Below the pieces are notes generated by a model, which ran no database searches, had not been told where the DNA came from, and saw only the letters and a program-made list of their open reading frames with translations. A DNA stretch of 64,000 nucleotides from Plumapathes pennacea. Lineage: Eukaryota; Cnidaria; Anthozoa; Antipatharia; Myriopathidae. Below, piece by piece: positions 1 through 42,294 of the stretch. The position numbers were made by a program, and so were the translations under genes. Location: positions 11,523,274 through 11,587,273 of the forward strand of contig OZ038463.1 of assembly GCA_964036295.1 (NCBI GenBank), given 5' to 3'. Position 1 is the first letter of the stretch; every line of letters begins with the position of its first letter.

Positions 1-3000
1 ACAAAAGCTGGTCGATTCCAATTTGAATGAGTCAAGTAACAAAGAAATAAAAGCTGCCTTCCAAGAGCCAAGAATAGCCTGATACTACATAGTGTGAATT
101 AGTGCAGCTCTCTCCATCCTTGCACCGACTTTCCTTTATATAATCTTCTTACTACGCGAACCTTGTTTCTTTGCCAAAATCAACTGTTAAGCTTAAGACT
201 GACAACAAACACAAATTAAAACAGAACTCCACTCACTACTACAACGAGAACACTGTATGGTGCATTCCAGTCATAGATTTTACGTCTTTTAGAAGTCGCC
301 GGTTCGATATTGCGTCTTTAGCAGTAATGAGGGTTAAAATGCCTTTCGAATCGGTTATAGATTATAAGTACCTGGTGAAACGTTTATTGTCTTGGCGTTT
401 TCAGCATCGTATTCGATATAATTCTTATAACTGAGAAGGTAAAGGCTCGACGGTTTATAGAAAATGATCTCGACGCCATCTAAACAAAGTTAGTTGTCAG
501 CATCACCCTTCGAAAATGTTAAGAAAACTGCCTTGGGACCATTATACTGGCTACGTCAGTACTACACGTTAACATTTCACCTGCAAATAACAGACTAGCA
601 ACTTGTATACTTCTTAGCTATAGGTTACTTACTTACACGGCAAACAAAAATATGCACTCACGGTCTTTTTTTGGAGCCACCTTTCCTGAATATCAGCCAC
701 GGATTTGAAACGGTTGCATTAATAGCGCATCGGGGTGAGAAGCAATTTATAGAACTGGGCGAATGAGTGTCCTTGAAATCAGTTGCATTAAAACGTAATA
801 AGGAGCTGGCATTTTACTGATAGTATTCTCTGGGTCCCTGCCCACAAGCTAATACCAGTGTCAGGTTCCATCAGCACACTCTTGCAGAGACACTATTGCT
901 TATTGATGTAATATTATTGCTAAATTAGTTAAAAGGCTAGAGGTAATGTCTGCGGTACACTCATAAATTTTCACCAGGAATACGGATTAGAGAACCGCAT
1001 GAAACGCCAGAGGTGATGCTGATTGACGCAATTTTGTGGATATTCTCTATTAATAACCCGCTCTCACTTTCGAGTATTTACTTTATTTACAGGAACTTCT
1101 TTTTATAACCCGATGCTTAACGCCCCAGATTGAGTGCGTTGATAATCTATCAGATCCTGTATATCAACTATATAGTTACTATCGTGCTTTAGGCCTCTAT
1201 GCAATTGTTAATTAAGCCAATTCTAATAATATTCAGACCGCCCAACAATTTAAAGTTTTGCCTCGGAAAATTTAATTATTTTTGAGTCAAGTGCCTCTTG
1301 AAATTAGGTTACTTGAATTTCCATCAAGCACGTCTCCACCTGATAAGGTAGATATTTTTAAAATGTTAATTTGTCACGTATTGTTGTGTCAAAATTTTTC
1401 CCGTACTAATTTCTCTTCTAGTGGCTAAAAATATCAGGCGCTAGGTGAACCTTCGTTAAAACGTTGTTCGAACGAAAAATCTGATGCGTGATAGAAGGCT
1501 AAATCTGAAACTTAAGTTATCCTAACTGCTGGCATTCCATTGTTGTAGCTAATTCGAGGTTTAGATGGAGCTCTGCAAACCACAGTGTAAAACCATTGTG
1601 TTTCTGTTAGCTTGTTAGCTGAAATTTGGCATTTCTGTGCTGTCAGTCAACTTCATTCGAAGAGCCCTCTCTGTACGCGGCACAAGGCGCGGTTACAAGG
1701 CCTGACTGCACGGCGAGGGCGAGGCAGTCGCCAGTTCGCGTTTTTCTGTTTTTTATTTTTTTTAGTGAGATCGGCTTTAGGAAAACATTGCTAATCTCAA
1801 AATTTCCTTGAGTCGTTTTGGTCTTCTAAGGGATTTTAAAAGTTAGTAATTGACTGATTCGTGGTGCACGTGGTCGGTCAGTCAATTTTCGCAATTTTTG
1901 ATCTGCACAAATCAATGCAGCATCCGCTTTTTATCTCTGCAAGAAGTATTTGGACGAGTCGCCTAACCTATTCATGCGCAGGTCAACTTTGAATATTGTT
2001 TATTTTGGTCGCTATGTGTAGACGTCGTCTCGGTCGGTAATTCATGTTTATATTGACTATCGGACCCTGGGGTTGAAGTTACTTAGATCAGAACTTCCGT
2101 CTGGCCTAACACTGTCCAAACCTTGAAATCGGCCAAGAATTTTTTTTTTTTTTCTGATTTAAAGCAGAACGAAATAAAATAATCCACATATGAAGCCGTT
2201 CAGCAAGTAGTAGCCGGGCAAATAGGCAAGTCAGTAAGGGGACTGAGGATGAGCACGAAAGCTTCTCATGCAGCATAAAATCATTCAACTAAACAGATGC
2301 ACAGCCACAAGAACGCGCGCTGGATGCGCAAAACGGGTTCGGGCTGCAAACTGTAGCGCTGTCAACTACGGAACGGCTACTGACTTCCCTTACAACATGA
2401 TGGTGCTGATTAGCTGCCAGAAACCTTTCTAATGCATTTAATCACTATAGCGTTAGCACATAGTTATTTTGCTTTCTTATATATTCATTGTTTTATCTGC
2501 GGCTATTCTCGCCTTCTCATCTTACTAGATAGCTTCGATAGACAAAATATTACGAAAATATAGTATTGACGTTATGCACTCAGTGCGTGTCCTTTGGTGT
2601 GCCAACCTATTCGTGACTCAATTCCAGAATGTGAGGTAATATACGCGGATGTTTATTGCTCCAGCAAATTCTTATCTTAATTCCTTCTCATTCTTCTTCT
2701 TTTTCTTCTTTTGCTCTTGTTCTTTTTGTTCTTGTTCTTGGTCCTCTTTGTTTTCCATCTTAGATTTCGGTTAATATTGCCTCATTTCCTCTCAAGAGCC
2801 TCAAAAAAACAAAAAAACATATTTTTTTGTAGAAATGGGAACCTTTAGCTGTAGGCTCAGAAGGCTTTGAACATGTACGATTCGTTAAGAAAATTAATAC
2901 ACTTTCAGCAATTTATGATTGATTTGTTGTCTATTATCCTGTTTCTTCTTTTAAGTCTCCAGCTGTTGTTTTTCAAAATTTTGTACTGAGCCATCTTTTA

Positions 3001-3388
3001 TCGCGAGACAACCACTACATTGTATGTTGTACTTTGCTAATCATATGCTTCAATGAACTGAGTAGCGACCATGGAATTTGTCGAGGACTTTGTCCACTTT
3101 TTCAACTATCTATCCGAAATATAACAACGGTAAGGCTGAATGCCAAAACAGATAACCTAAAAAAGCATTCCATAACCTTTTCGTGACATTGCGGGAGTTA
3201 AAGTAAACATATTAGGGTAAATTGGATACCAAACTGGCGCTAAAAGGACACATAATCGGGCGCATTAGCGATAAGCACATTTGTAATTGAATGAAGGACT
3301 GGCATAAAAAAAGAAAAATAATAAAAAAAAATCTCTGTTCATAGCAAGGTGAATTGAGTTAATGGATGACTGGATATTTCTGCATTTT

Positions 3389-3490
3389 CAGTTGAAACTC
3401 TCGTAAGCGGACATCCTTGGGAAGCAGAAAATGTGTCCTTAACTATGGAACTGTCCACTTACGAGAATGTGTAAATACAGAGTTTGACTG
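3389..3490. mobile_element. Possible pogo/Tigger-like MITE fragment
   Basis: The stretch begins CAGTTGAAACTCTCGTAAG and ends CAGAGTTTGACTG, with an internal pair (CGTAAGCGGACA and TGTCCACTTACG) in inverted orientation. The termini resemble pogo/Tigger-type inverted repeats. The inference is weak because the element is short and the arms are imperfect. Confidence 0.3.
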
Positions 3491-5229
3491 AGCTAAAAGT
3501 TTAAACGGGGTTTCCTAAAGGCGTCGGCCGCGTGAATAGAGCTGTTAACTGATAAGAGTGTCCGCCCAAATAGTAAGAGCTGTAATTGTGTCTCTGACAT
3601 GCTTTTAATTCACAGTCTTGTCAGAGCGGCGTACTGGTCATTCTGCAGTGTCTTCGTATTTCATCTCAGCTCAGTTATGGCGAAGCCGAGTTAGGATTTC
3701 GTTGAAACATGATTCAGCCACTTTTCAAGACTAATGACCTACAGGAGATGCGTGCATGATAAAAGTCTGTTTTGTTTAGAATGCGGACATCATACTGACA
3801 CTATACAAACATCATCCGCATTTTGTCACACATCTTAGTGTCCCATTGAGAATTTGACTTAAGTCATGTTTGGCATAACAAAGCTATAAAGCAGATGTTA
3901 AAATTAGTTTTCTTCGTGTCAAAATGACGCTACAATTGAAATCGACGCTGCATGCATTGTGAGGGACTGACATTATCTTTAGCCTCTCAGTCCAAATCAC
4001 GTTATTTACTTATCTGCATTTAATCACGATGTTTCAAAATTTCAGTAAAAAGACCGCGTTTCAATTGAGTACGAAACTCTCATACTTTTCAGAGTACATT
4101 GTTATAGACAAAATGACTAATTAAAGTTACTTCAATAATCGTGTACACCCGTACACGCGGGTTATAAAAAAATAAGCGTTAATGGCAGGAGCAAAGTATT
4201 TTTGCCTTATAAACGCTGAGCCGAGAATAAACTTTTAAAATAGTTGCTCATGTTCAAAACGCGTTTAAGTCCTACGCTAAGCAAAATAGGAGATCTGAGG
4301 CATTGACATCAAAAGCTTTAGAGACGCAAACAATCCATTATTTGATAAATAGCCGTGAACCTGTTATTCTGAACAGATCGGTTCACATTCTTATCAGTAT
4401 CAAACATACCAAACTCCTTGCTGAGGCTCTGTCGAAGGAGACGTGAGTAACCTTTTCTTCTGCCGTGTATTTTATGCGCGGTTTCTAAAGAGTAACCAGT
4501 AGCAGTTTCTCACTGATCAGGATCACCCGTGGCTAGACAAGAGTCGACTGAGGGCTTATCCACAAATTAACAAAACATCTATAAAGTTACATGTGCTTAT
4601 TCTGCATTCAGTTACGTCAATCTTCAATTTCCTGTATAATCAGATGACCCGTTTAGTGGCCTAGAATTTTGGTTTTTTAGTTGTTATCAGGAAAATACTT
4701 ATATTTTCAGGCGCAGGCTGGTAAACTGCACGATTTCCGTTACGCGTGTAGGTATAGAATGGTTCCGTCTCGACATATTGTTCTTTGTAAATAACTGCAG
4801 GCCGCGTATGCGAGAAATCCGCAACTTGACTGAGGGGGTGGCGTGGTGGTAGTAGTGGCTGTGGGGGAGGGGGAGGGGGAGGGGACACCACATGGGAACG
4901 GATTCTACACTCAGAGTAGGAGCCAACTGCATAATAGGTGTATTATAAATGGTGTGCCTAGCTAAGGGTGACAAGGGAGCTGGGGCGTTGCAGGTCTCCG
5001 GGCAACTTTCTTTCTGATCAGGAGTCTCAGAAGTTAGCCTCTAAACTAATGCATTTTATGCCGTCATTGGACTTAAAAGCAATCGTATTGTGAAAGCCTT
5101 TAAATACTTCTTAGGCCAAAACCAAAGCCGGTTTACCGGTGACAAAGCCGCACGGATCAAAATTCTAATATCTTATGGCCCTCAAAGGTGCTCAAAAGCC
5201 AAAGGGAAAAATTTGTGCAGTGATCTAAG

Positions 5230-5660
5230 CCCGGGGGGGGGGGGGGGGGGGGTACTTCCATATATAAGCCATATAGGTATGTGCCGCCCCAAAGCGGGTA
5301 TCGTTTTCAAACACTTTTAGTCTGAAACAAGGTATCGATTTTGCCTTTTTGGTCTGAAATAGGGTATCGATTTTGTCTTTTTGGTCTGATTTTAACAGAA
5401 ATATGTCGCCGCGGACATTGCACGGCAAATGGAAGAAAACACAGGGCGGAAATTGTTGCAAAAGAACAAAAAAATATCTAAACAGAGGTCTGAAATAGGG
5501 TTTACGTTTTGGAGTCAGGTCTGAAATAGGGTATACATTTTTGGAGTCAGGTCTGAAATAGGGTACAGGAAATCAGGTATTTTGGTCTGAAATAAGGTAA
5601 GGGTTTTCAGGACCGGGCGGCACACCCCCATCCAAAATTATAATGAGTGCCTGCCCCGGG
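5230..5660. repeat. Dispersed repeat with GGTCTGAAATAGGG subunits
   Basis: The block starts with a 20-bp G run and contains at least six copies of a GGTCTGAAATAGGGTA-like unit. It ends in GGGCGGCACACCCCCATCC followed by CAAAATTATAATGAG. A diverged inverted copy of that end lies at about 7680-7740 (CATAATTTTGGGTGGGATG...), so it is a dispersed family and not only a local minisatellite. I recall similar sequence from coral genomes. No protein-coding content is visible. Confidence 0.6.
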
Positions 5661-6343
5661 GATCCAAGTTTTAGGATTGAAAAGAGCAAGTTCAGTTGTA
5701 AGCCTAGGCACTTTTACATCTTCTGCATCGTTCGTGCCTAATGTCGTTGAGTACTGCATTGATCAACAATACACCATCTTGATCAACAGTAGCCTTCTTT
5801 TGTTATTTGCGGACTTCCGAACACACTCCTATTAGTCATCGGAATAAACAACATACTCGAGTGTCTGATAACTCAGCGTATTGGACGGGAGTCGTGCTCG
5901 GGGGTTTCCGCTTGGAGCTGTTAATCTGATGCCCCTTCAACGAGAAATAGATGTGAGAAATTGATGTGAAGCAAGCAAAGTTTTTCCACTGCATGCATGG
6001 CTATCGTGCAAATAAACTGAGGGCTGATCTGGGTAGATTTATCATGGGTCAGTGGAAAATAGCGCTGGGAGATATTTGTTGTAAAAACAGCTGATGGTCG
6101 AGTGAGATCACAAACAGTACACGCAATACATTTGCCCTTTGTCAGGTTAATGCGGATTAAGTATACAGGAAACGCTAGCTGCTCCTTGCTCTTCTCGTTT
6201 TACTTTTGGACATAAAAGATCACCCACTGGGAACATTTCAGGGGTATTTCCGGATTCAATTCCAAAAGCTGAAAATTGCACGATATCAAACTATTCAAGA
6301 TTTTATCCCTCTGTTTGGCGCCCGGCGTCAGTCACGCAGTGGC

Positions 6344-6345
<2 letters not shown>

Positions 6346-6384
<39 letters not shown>
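6346..6384. repeat. Poly-T tract (about 39 nt)
   Basis: A homopolymer run of about 39 T. It could be the reverse-strand poly-A tail of a retroposed sequence, but no target-site duplication or SINE body was recognised beside it. Confidence 0.6.
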
Positions 6385-6387
<3 letters not shown>

Positions 6388-6829
6388 CAGTCTCCTATGA
6401 GAGTGATTAACTCCGATCAGAAATCATCCTACTCCAGTATGAAGAATTTAAAACTCGATATCTTGCTCATTTTCAGTGCTGTAAAGTAGATGTGCGTTTA
6501 TAGCTTTCGGACTGTGCACGCGCAAAGTCATACAGTCAACCAGATATTTTGGGAACTCGACACTTTTCAGAGACTCCTGTTGTAAGGAAAGTAGAATCCG
6601 CTTAAAATTACTGGGCGCTTTCGTAATAGAAATATAAATTTGCAGCAGCCACCAGGCCAGTGCACATGCTCTTTGGCTGAGTCTGGTCACATGACACAAC
6701 TTTCGCCACGTAACTGAAAGTTTTGAAGAAATATGTACTAAAAAAAAAAAAAAAAAAATGTTGGTAGCACTAGAAAGTTCATAAATGCGAGAACTTTGGG
6801 ATACCTGCCGGCTAGCAAGGTCATGCTGC

Positions 6830-7972
6830 TGTGCAAAGGTGACTCAAATTCTGGTTGTGAGAATAGGAACGAGCCGAGAGAGACTGGTTCTGGTTAGTAC
6901 AAACGTGGTTGAAGTTTGTCAACATGGCGTCCGGTTCGTTGCACAGGGACCTGTTTTAATACCCCAGCGAGCTGTCTGATTCTACAACACGGAGTTGGAC
7001 CAGTCAGGTAAAATGAAATTACAGTACTTTGCGTAGTCTTTTAAACCCAAATCTGAAGTGTTTCTTTTTTTTTTTCTGTCGGTGCAGAATCAATGAACCC
7101 ATCAAGCCTGGCGCGCATGGTCTTTCAAGATTTGGACATACAACCGTGAAATCGCCACAGTCTTCCATGTGTTGTGAGAACGTCACACTATACATAGGAG
7201 TGTACGGAAAGAAAAAAAGTGCAGCTTACTAGGTATGCTTGCGTGTGCGTATGTCCGTAATTTTAGTTTGGTATTTGCACTCGTAGCTACAGTGGTCTGA
7301 CTAAAAAAATCTGAATCCAATTTTCCTGCAATAAACCTGTCTTTAAACTTTAAGCCCTGTCCAAACGGACTTCCAGGTTGAACCAAGTCAACCCAAGTTT
7401 GCTGAAGATTAGAACTAGCTTGCGTTGTTCAATCACTACAAAATAATCATGGTAACCAAGTCGCATGAAAGCCATTCAGTTTTCACAAGGCTGATGTGAT
7501 CCGCTTACCTTGAGGTGGCGCGACTTGGTCTGGGTGGCCAAGCAGTGAAAAATTTGGGTTGACAGAGTTTTAAATTTGTGCAAAATTTGACCTTGATCAA
7601 AGTAAACTTAAGTTGATGCAAATCAACCCAAGTGGACCTACTGCAAGTGGGTGGACACACCTATGATACCAAAGTGGAGGGATACTCCTCATAATTTTGG
7701 GTGGGATGTGCCACTAGGTCAGACCAAAACCCTTTGGAGTGGCAGAGACCTATAAGCCCCCCCTTCCACTTACGAATTTGCAAGCACACTGACATAATAC
7801 AGTACTGCAGTACAGTAACAGCATGGTTTTGCACACCCATGTTATTTCTCTTGAGCAATATTGGGATGATTTCTCATAAGCTACTGTACAAATGGTATAG
7901 TCAAATCCTGTTTTGAACTGCATTTTGTTTTTATCTTTGAAACTAATTAGAAAACAATTTTTGTTGTTTTAG
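6830..7972 (+). promoter_or_regulatory. Putative 5' region / leader exon of TDRD12-like gene
   Basis: The first coding exon of the TDRD12-like gene starts at an acceptor (TTTTAG, exon from 7973) with its ATG at 7998, so at least one 5' UTR exon is expected upstream. A candidate ends at 7007 (CCAGTCAG followed by GTAAAATG) and contains CAACATGGCG, a motif often found just downstream of animal start sites. This is inference; no TATA box was seen. The rest holds a diverged inverted fragment of the 5.2-kb repeat near 7.7 kb. Confidence 0.3.
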
Positions 7973-7997
7973 GAATTTGAACAGCTGCACAACAGCA

Positions 7998-36477
<28,480 letters not shown>

Positions 36478-38038
36478 GTCACTCTGCAGCTCAAGAATAT
36501 CCTGTATTCCAAACAAAACTTGACACTTTGAAACTTGTTTTGTTCTTGACTTACTTTCTCTCTCTAAAAGTTGTCTTCGGATGACTCAAAAGTAATCGTG
36601 TGATTGCTTTGGTTTTGCGTTTGGCTACGCTGTCGGTTGGACCAAACAAGTTTGCCAGCGTTCTAAAAGCAACTTCACACGCAAGCAAGGCTTGTTCTTC
36701 AAAGTAAAACCAAACCCCCAAAATTTACTTGGTTTCTGATTGGTTGAAAGTGTTTCGTACAGTGTACCTACTTTGGTTTACCAAAGTCATCCGCAAATCG
36801 CTTTAATATAGTTAGGTTTTGCTTGCTAAGGAAATTGAATCCCTTAGTTTCTAAGAGTTGAGCCTAAATTAAACGGTGATATTGTGTGTTTTACCGATTA
36901 CATGTAAAATAAAATTTGAAATTATATACAAAGCAACAAGAAAAAAACTCGACGTTCGAATTGGGCTAACGGAGCTGCTTGGAATAGTTTGTTATGATTC
37001 CCCTTCACATGAAAAAATAAATTAATAATATATTAATTATTAATAGGACATCGCGGACATGTTGGAGGCGCTTACAATAGTGGTAGTGTGACGTCACATT
37101 TTTCGAACGTTTAATTACATTATGCAATCTGCAACGCATTTCAAACTGCTAGCACTTCAGTACTGAAAGTAACGATAAAGATGTTTAAAGTTCCAAATAA
37201 TCATATTAATACTAACTTATGCTGTTTAGTATTGGCCCCTTATCAGAAAAAAAAAAAACAAGTTATTAAAAGTATGGATTAATTTGAAATTCAAAACTCA
37301 TCTGTGTGATGCACTGAATTAAAGAGCCTTTTCCTGTGGGTGAACTGGTGTGGTCATTCTTATACGTCATCACTTTGCTGCCCATAGAAGCTATCGAGCA
37401 TAGTTCATCCATCACGGCCGCCATGACATCAACAAAATCTCAATACCCTTTATCCGTAATTGGCAGGGATAATTTGTGTGGAAGGCAGAATGAAAAGTTA
37501 TAGGCAGCCCACTGTGCAAGGCTGAGATACTCTTTACGCGCATAATTACTCCATTGGTCAAATCTGAACTCCAATAGATTAGATAGATTCTTCACATGCA
37601 GCCACTTATTTATCGGCGATACCTGCACTTGAATTTGCTGTCTTTGCAGTTTTGTGCACTGACCGCTGACTCAAAAATGTGATCGTACGGTCCAACAACG
37701 TACTTCCGCCGGTGTCTCGTTTATGCGCGATGTAAAAAGTACTGAAAGTAAAAAGTAATTTAACCAGACTTCATTATTCCTGCGTCGCTTAGACTATGAG
37801 TTATGATGTATGTTCGATAGACGTTCATGTTTGAGAATAGTACAGTCATATTCAATTCTCCTAGATACCTATTTAAAATTTGCGCCTTCTGATGCACTTA
37901 CTCTTCTAGGGATCGGCTGGCGAGTAACCTTTATAGGCCCTGTCTCAGGAGTGAAAGGTAACATTACTGGGCGGGTAGTACCTTATTATTATTTTCTTTT
38001 TGTTTATCATTTCACCAATTATAACCAACAGCGAGAGA
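36478..38038. other. Convergent intergenic region (TDRD12 / RABGGTA)
   Basis: The 3' ends of the TDRD12-like gene (+) and RABGGTA (-) face each other here. It holds MITE copy C, an AATAAA at 36908 that could serve TDRD12, and short AT-rich runs. One reverse-strand open frame at 37440-37628 reads protein-like but has no recognised family. No other gene was found. Confidence 0.6.
36563..36805. mobile_element. MITE copy C (same family as 17.5/18.0 kb)
   Basis: It contains GTAATCGTGTGATTGCTTTGG, GGACCAAACAAGTTTGCCAGC, TTCAAAGTAAAACCAAACC and CTGATTGGTTGAAAGTGTTTC in the order seen at 17972-18302. The end motifs CGGATGACT and AGTCATCCGC are inverted. About 243 bp, intergenic. Confidence 0.65.
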
Positions 38039-41000
38039 CTAGTTTGTCATTGCTTCCATTTTCTCGCCGTCAAGCCACTCAAGGCTGGGTAGCATTTCTC
38101 TGACAGACTGTCGATAATTCAACGAGTTGCACACTTCGTTACCACGGAGATCGAGCTTCCTAAGCGCCGTGCATTCCTGAAGTGAGCCAAGAGACGTAAC
38201 ATCACTGATGTCTGACTACTGTCAAGGGCGAGACGTTTGATTTTACAGAGGCTGAAGGAGACGAGGTGCGTTCACTTGTACTCGTCTGACCATAAAGACC
38301 CTGCCACACCAGGCGACATGTCACTGCCACAAGTACGTAAATGAACCAATCACAGCCTCACAGCCAAGTGTGACTCCCTTTCTCGCAACTCGCGTAGCGG
38401 TAGGTAAAATTCATTCAGCATGCTCACCATATTTAACGTCTCGCATGAAAACCCCAAAAATAATACTAAAAATGAACAGTATGAGGATACGATTGTCCTT
38501 GAGCGTCAACTGTTCGAGCGAGTCCAGTCTTAGCGGGTGCGTCTTGGTGATGCATCCGAGCTTGTTGTTGCTCACGTCCAGAACTCGCACACACTGTAAC
38601 ATGTTGCACGAGTCCAAGACGGGCAGTCGATTGTGTGACAAGTTCACGTTCAACGAAAGAACGAGTTGATCAGAGTTGTAGAAATGTGACAGGTCCTACG
38701 AAAAGTAACACATGGGAAAGTCGTTAGCTGAAAGTTACTTTCTGCTGTTGATGTTTGTTGTTGCTGCTAATTCGTATATGTGCACGAAAGTGTGGCTAAA
38801 TCTCACTGTACATAAAGTGCTAATGTCTCTTCTCTTCCGAAAACCGTTGCATTCTCAGTGAGCTTATGATTGACCATTCCACTTACCATTTTAGATAGAT
38901 CCAAAGTTCTGTCTTCTTGGTTCTACAGTAACAATAGCAAGACAGATTGTATCAAATAATACTGTACCATGTACCATGAGAACGAAAATGGTGAAAACTG
39001 CCTGTTCGCTTCGTTTAAGTTATTTAAGTTATTGAATCGAAAATGGAGAGGAAACCAGGAGGAGGAGGGAAGTTCTCAGGAGTTCGCAAGTACAATGTGT
39101 ATACATGCATCATCAACTGCCACCTGACAGTCCCTACAAACCTTGTGTTCACCGGCGTTAGCACAGTATCTTTCTATTGCGTTTTCAAGACGGAATTTTC
39201 GCCCTGCAATTTAAAGGAATGAAATCCCACTTTGCGTAATAAACCGTATACCCTAATGACCATATACAACCGTATAAATGCGCAGTTTTTGCTGGAGCAT
39301 GACGTGAGACTGCTAACATGAGATCAACAAGTGAGAAAAATATAAAAACGTGGATTATCAAGTCCACGACAAAAGCAAGTGAAGTTGTGGAAATGAAAAA
39401 GACATGGAGCCTGCTACTTTACTTTGATTTTTCGTTACATCGGCCCACATCTGACAGATTTGAAATCAGATGCAATCACATACAAATAGGGTATCCTGAG
39501 TGAAGTAGAAAATAAGTTTTGCTTTGGCTTTCAATGCAACATGAGTAATGTACTTATGTCCGCTGTTTTCTGGTTCCTTTATGTCTGTTTGTTTGTGTGT
39601 TTGATGTTGTTGTTTTCTTAATATCATCTGTGAGTATTTCAATACCTACCCAGATCACTGTAATAACCCTTTCGGTAAGGGTCTACCTCCTGTAACTTTT
39701 CTATATATTCCATTGTCTCTTGCTCGTGTTGGAGTGGATCCAGGGCACGCATGAGAAGTACCATGGTTAGGAGAGTCCCTGGAACAATAAAAGGTACAGA
39801 AGGACACGAATGAGTCAAAATCGAAAGGATAAAAAGGAAGATTGGGAGGGATGAAAAAGGAGGCAAGGGAGGAAGCAACTGGAAGGAGTAAAGGAAGAGG
39901 CAAGGCTCAGGATACAGCAGGAAGAGAATGAAACGAAGAGAGGAAGGGTGCAGTAGGGAAGGAGAAAAGAAAAAGAAAAAGCTGTGTTAGTAAGCAATTA
40001 TTCAACTATAATTTTTTAAAAAAGCAAAAAGGAAGAGAGAGGGAAGGAACGAAGACAAGACATATGCTACGACAGTCGCACATAAGTGACGTACATTTGT
40101 TTCCAGGTTCTTCTTCAAGAAGCATCTTGCATGATTCCAACTCTGTTTGTAAAACAGAGCTGTGGACAGCTGTGAGTTCCGCTCTACAAATGAAAACCAA
40201 ACCAAGGCAAACTAAGAAAAATCATCATGAATCAAGACAAGCGTCATGTACGTAGACACAGAGTGTTACATTTCGTAATATACCTGAACAGCTTGGTTTC
40301 ACACGTCACATCCCAGGCTTCACTGACTCCTGTCAGAACCGAGAAGAATAATCATAAATCAGAAAGGTACGGATTCTCATACAAAAATGTTGATGTATTA
40401 CATATTATGACCATACGATTGTGTGGCTATTTTTGGGATTATGATTGTTGGAATGTTCGCTTGCTTTTGTTTTCAGTGATTTTCTTTTGATGTTCAGTTT
40501 GTCATTGTTCATAACAATACCAGCCAACGTTCATACCTTTCTCTAAAGTAAGACTTCCAGTGAGTTTCCCATCCAACAAAATTACTTTCATCAATTTTCC
40601 ATGTGGTGTGACATCTAAGGCACGCCTAAATATCTTAGTAAATGTATCAAGGATAAAAACAGCAACTCTTTCAATGGCATAGTATTAGCCCCAATAATGA
40701 AAATCAATAAATCCCGATAAATCATGAACAGCATCCATGCTGCAGTAAGCTCCTACGACTTCTACAGATCGGCCGATTTAGAAACGTTTAAGAAGTAAGT
40801 TAGGTTCGTTTTCTATCTCGGACGTCTAACAATATAAGAAAAAACCTGCGAAAGTCAGACTACACTGTGTATCAGACAAAGACTAAATCGCTATAACTGC
40901 AATTATGTGGACACTGTCTTCGTGTCTTCGTGAGAAGGTTTGTGTAGCCGCGAGTGTAACTAAATAACCTAACTTGGTCTTCAGTTACACAATGCTTAGT

Positions 41001-42259
41001 ATTTAGCTTTATATTCAGTTCCAAACCTGAAATGCGCTTTTTTTTTTTTTTTTTTTTTTGGGTTGTAGAATAAAACAAAACGGTCACAATCTTCTCCCTT
41101 GGTTTACAGTTTGCCTCTGGGCATCATAGATACGACACTGCAGCTTGATAAGGTGCACAGCAAAGGATACCCAAACGGGAGATGGATGTTTGTTGTGGAA
41201 AGGATTTTTCCACTCTCCTGTTAATTCTTCGTCGCCAAGAAACACTGCAGGACCAAGCTTCGACATCTGTAAGAAGCAAAGAACAGTTGACTACAGCACA
41301 TTGTCAATGTATCTAAAAGTTTCGGTTCCACTTTTCACTATACTGCTGTACAGTATGTCATCAGAGACTTTTGTACAAAATGTCTGTACTTGAACATTAA
41401 TACTCAGAACAACTTACTGCAGTTCGACGTCGTATAGTAATTTACCATGATTTTTTAGCATAACATATTTATGTATGAGTTTATGTAAGGTTTTTAGTAG
41501 TTTACCTCTGTCGGCTGTGTAAACTGCAACACCACTTTCAGTAAACATTCATCATATCGCATATAGATGCAGGAAATGGCCAACGGTCTCCTTGCTAGAA
41601 TATATAACAACAAAAATACATGCTGTACATTTTCGTCATATTTTGATTCACGACAAAACCCAGTTACTTCAGCCAAATGTTTGGCACAGATTTTCAGTAA
41701 GGTTTCCGTCACACTCCGGTGGCATAGAAAATTGTGGCTAATTATAACTTATCAAACTTTATAAACGGCACTTGTCGCCAACAAATATGTGGGCATAGCT
41801 GGTAGAGGGGACTCCCTATACTATGGTGTGGTAAGTTGCTACCAAATATGCAAGAGTTTTTAAGTACTTTGAAAAAAAAAAATGAAAAAAAAAGATACCC
41901 ACTGAAAACACTGAGACTCACGGAAGATAAACCTTTCAAAGAAATTTAAAAATTGCAAACTTGTGACAGTGCTAGACTAGCCAGTGTTTTTTTTTTTGTT
42001 TTTTTTTTTTTTTTTTTGTTTTTTTTTTTTTTTTGCAACTCACGATGTGATGTATTGTGTGCATACGTGGATGATCACGAGGGGATTGGAAGAGTTTGCT
42101 GCACAGGAGTGAAAGAAACCACCATTTGTCATCATCTACAGCACTTTGCATCGATGGTGAGAGGAAAAATTTTCAGGTCAAATAAAGTTGATCTTGTTGG
42201 ATTGTGGTTAAGTCGGGAGTTCTTAATAAGAACACCACCTGTTCTCACTGCTCTTTCCA

Positions 42260-42294
<35 letters not shown>

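Larger units (their letters stand above)
1..6900. other. Gene-poor flank with repeats
   Basis: I find no exon chain, conserved domain or convincing gene. Open frames here are short, often lack a good ATG context and show no recognisable family. The stretch holds a small pogo-like inverted-repeat element near 3.39 kb, a G-rich tract near 4.87 kb, a dispersed repeat at 5.23-5.66 kb and a long poly-T at 6.35 kb. It may be intergenic space or intron of a gene lying to the left. Confidence 0.5.

Noticed and set aside
171-434. 87-aa open frame near the left edge
   Set aside because: It begins with TTG, has no recognised domain and no flanking exon pattern.
40537-40625. Alternative reading [18 protein letters not shown] for RABGGTA exon 9
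   Set aside because: It looks plausible by itself, but the phases fit only the frame giving [19 protein letters not shown], which joins correctly to exons 8 and 10.
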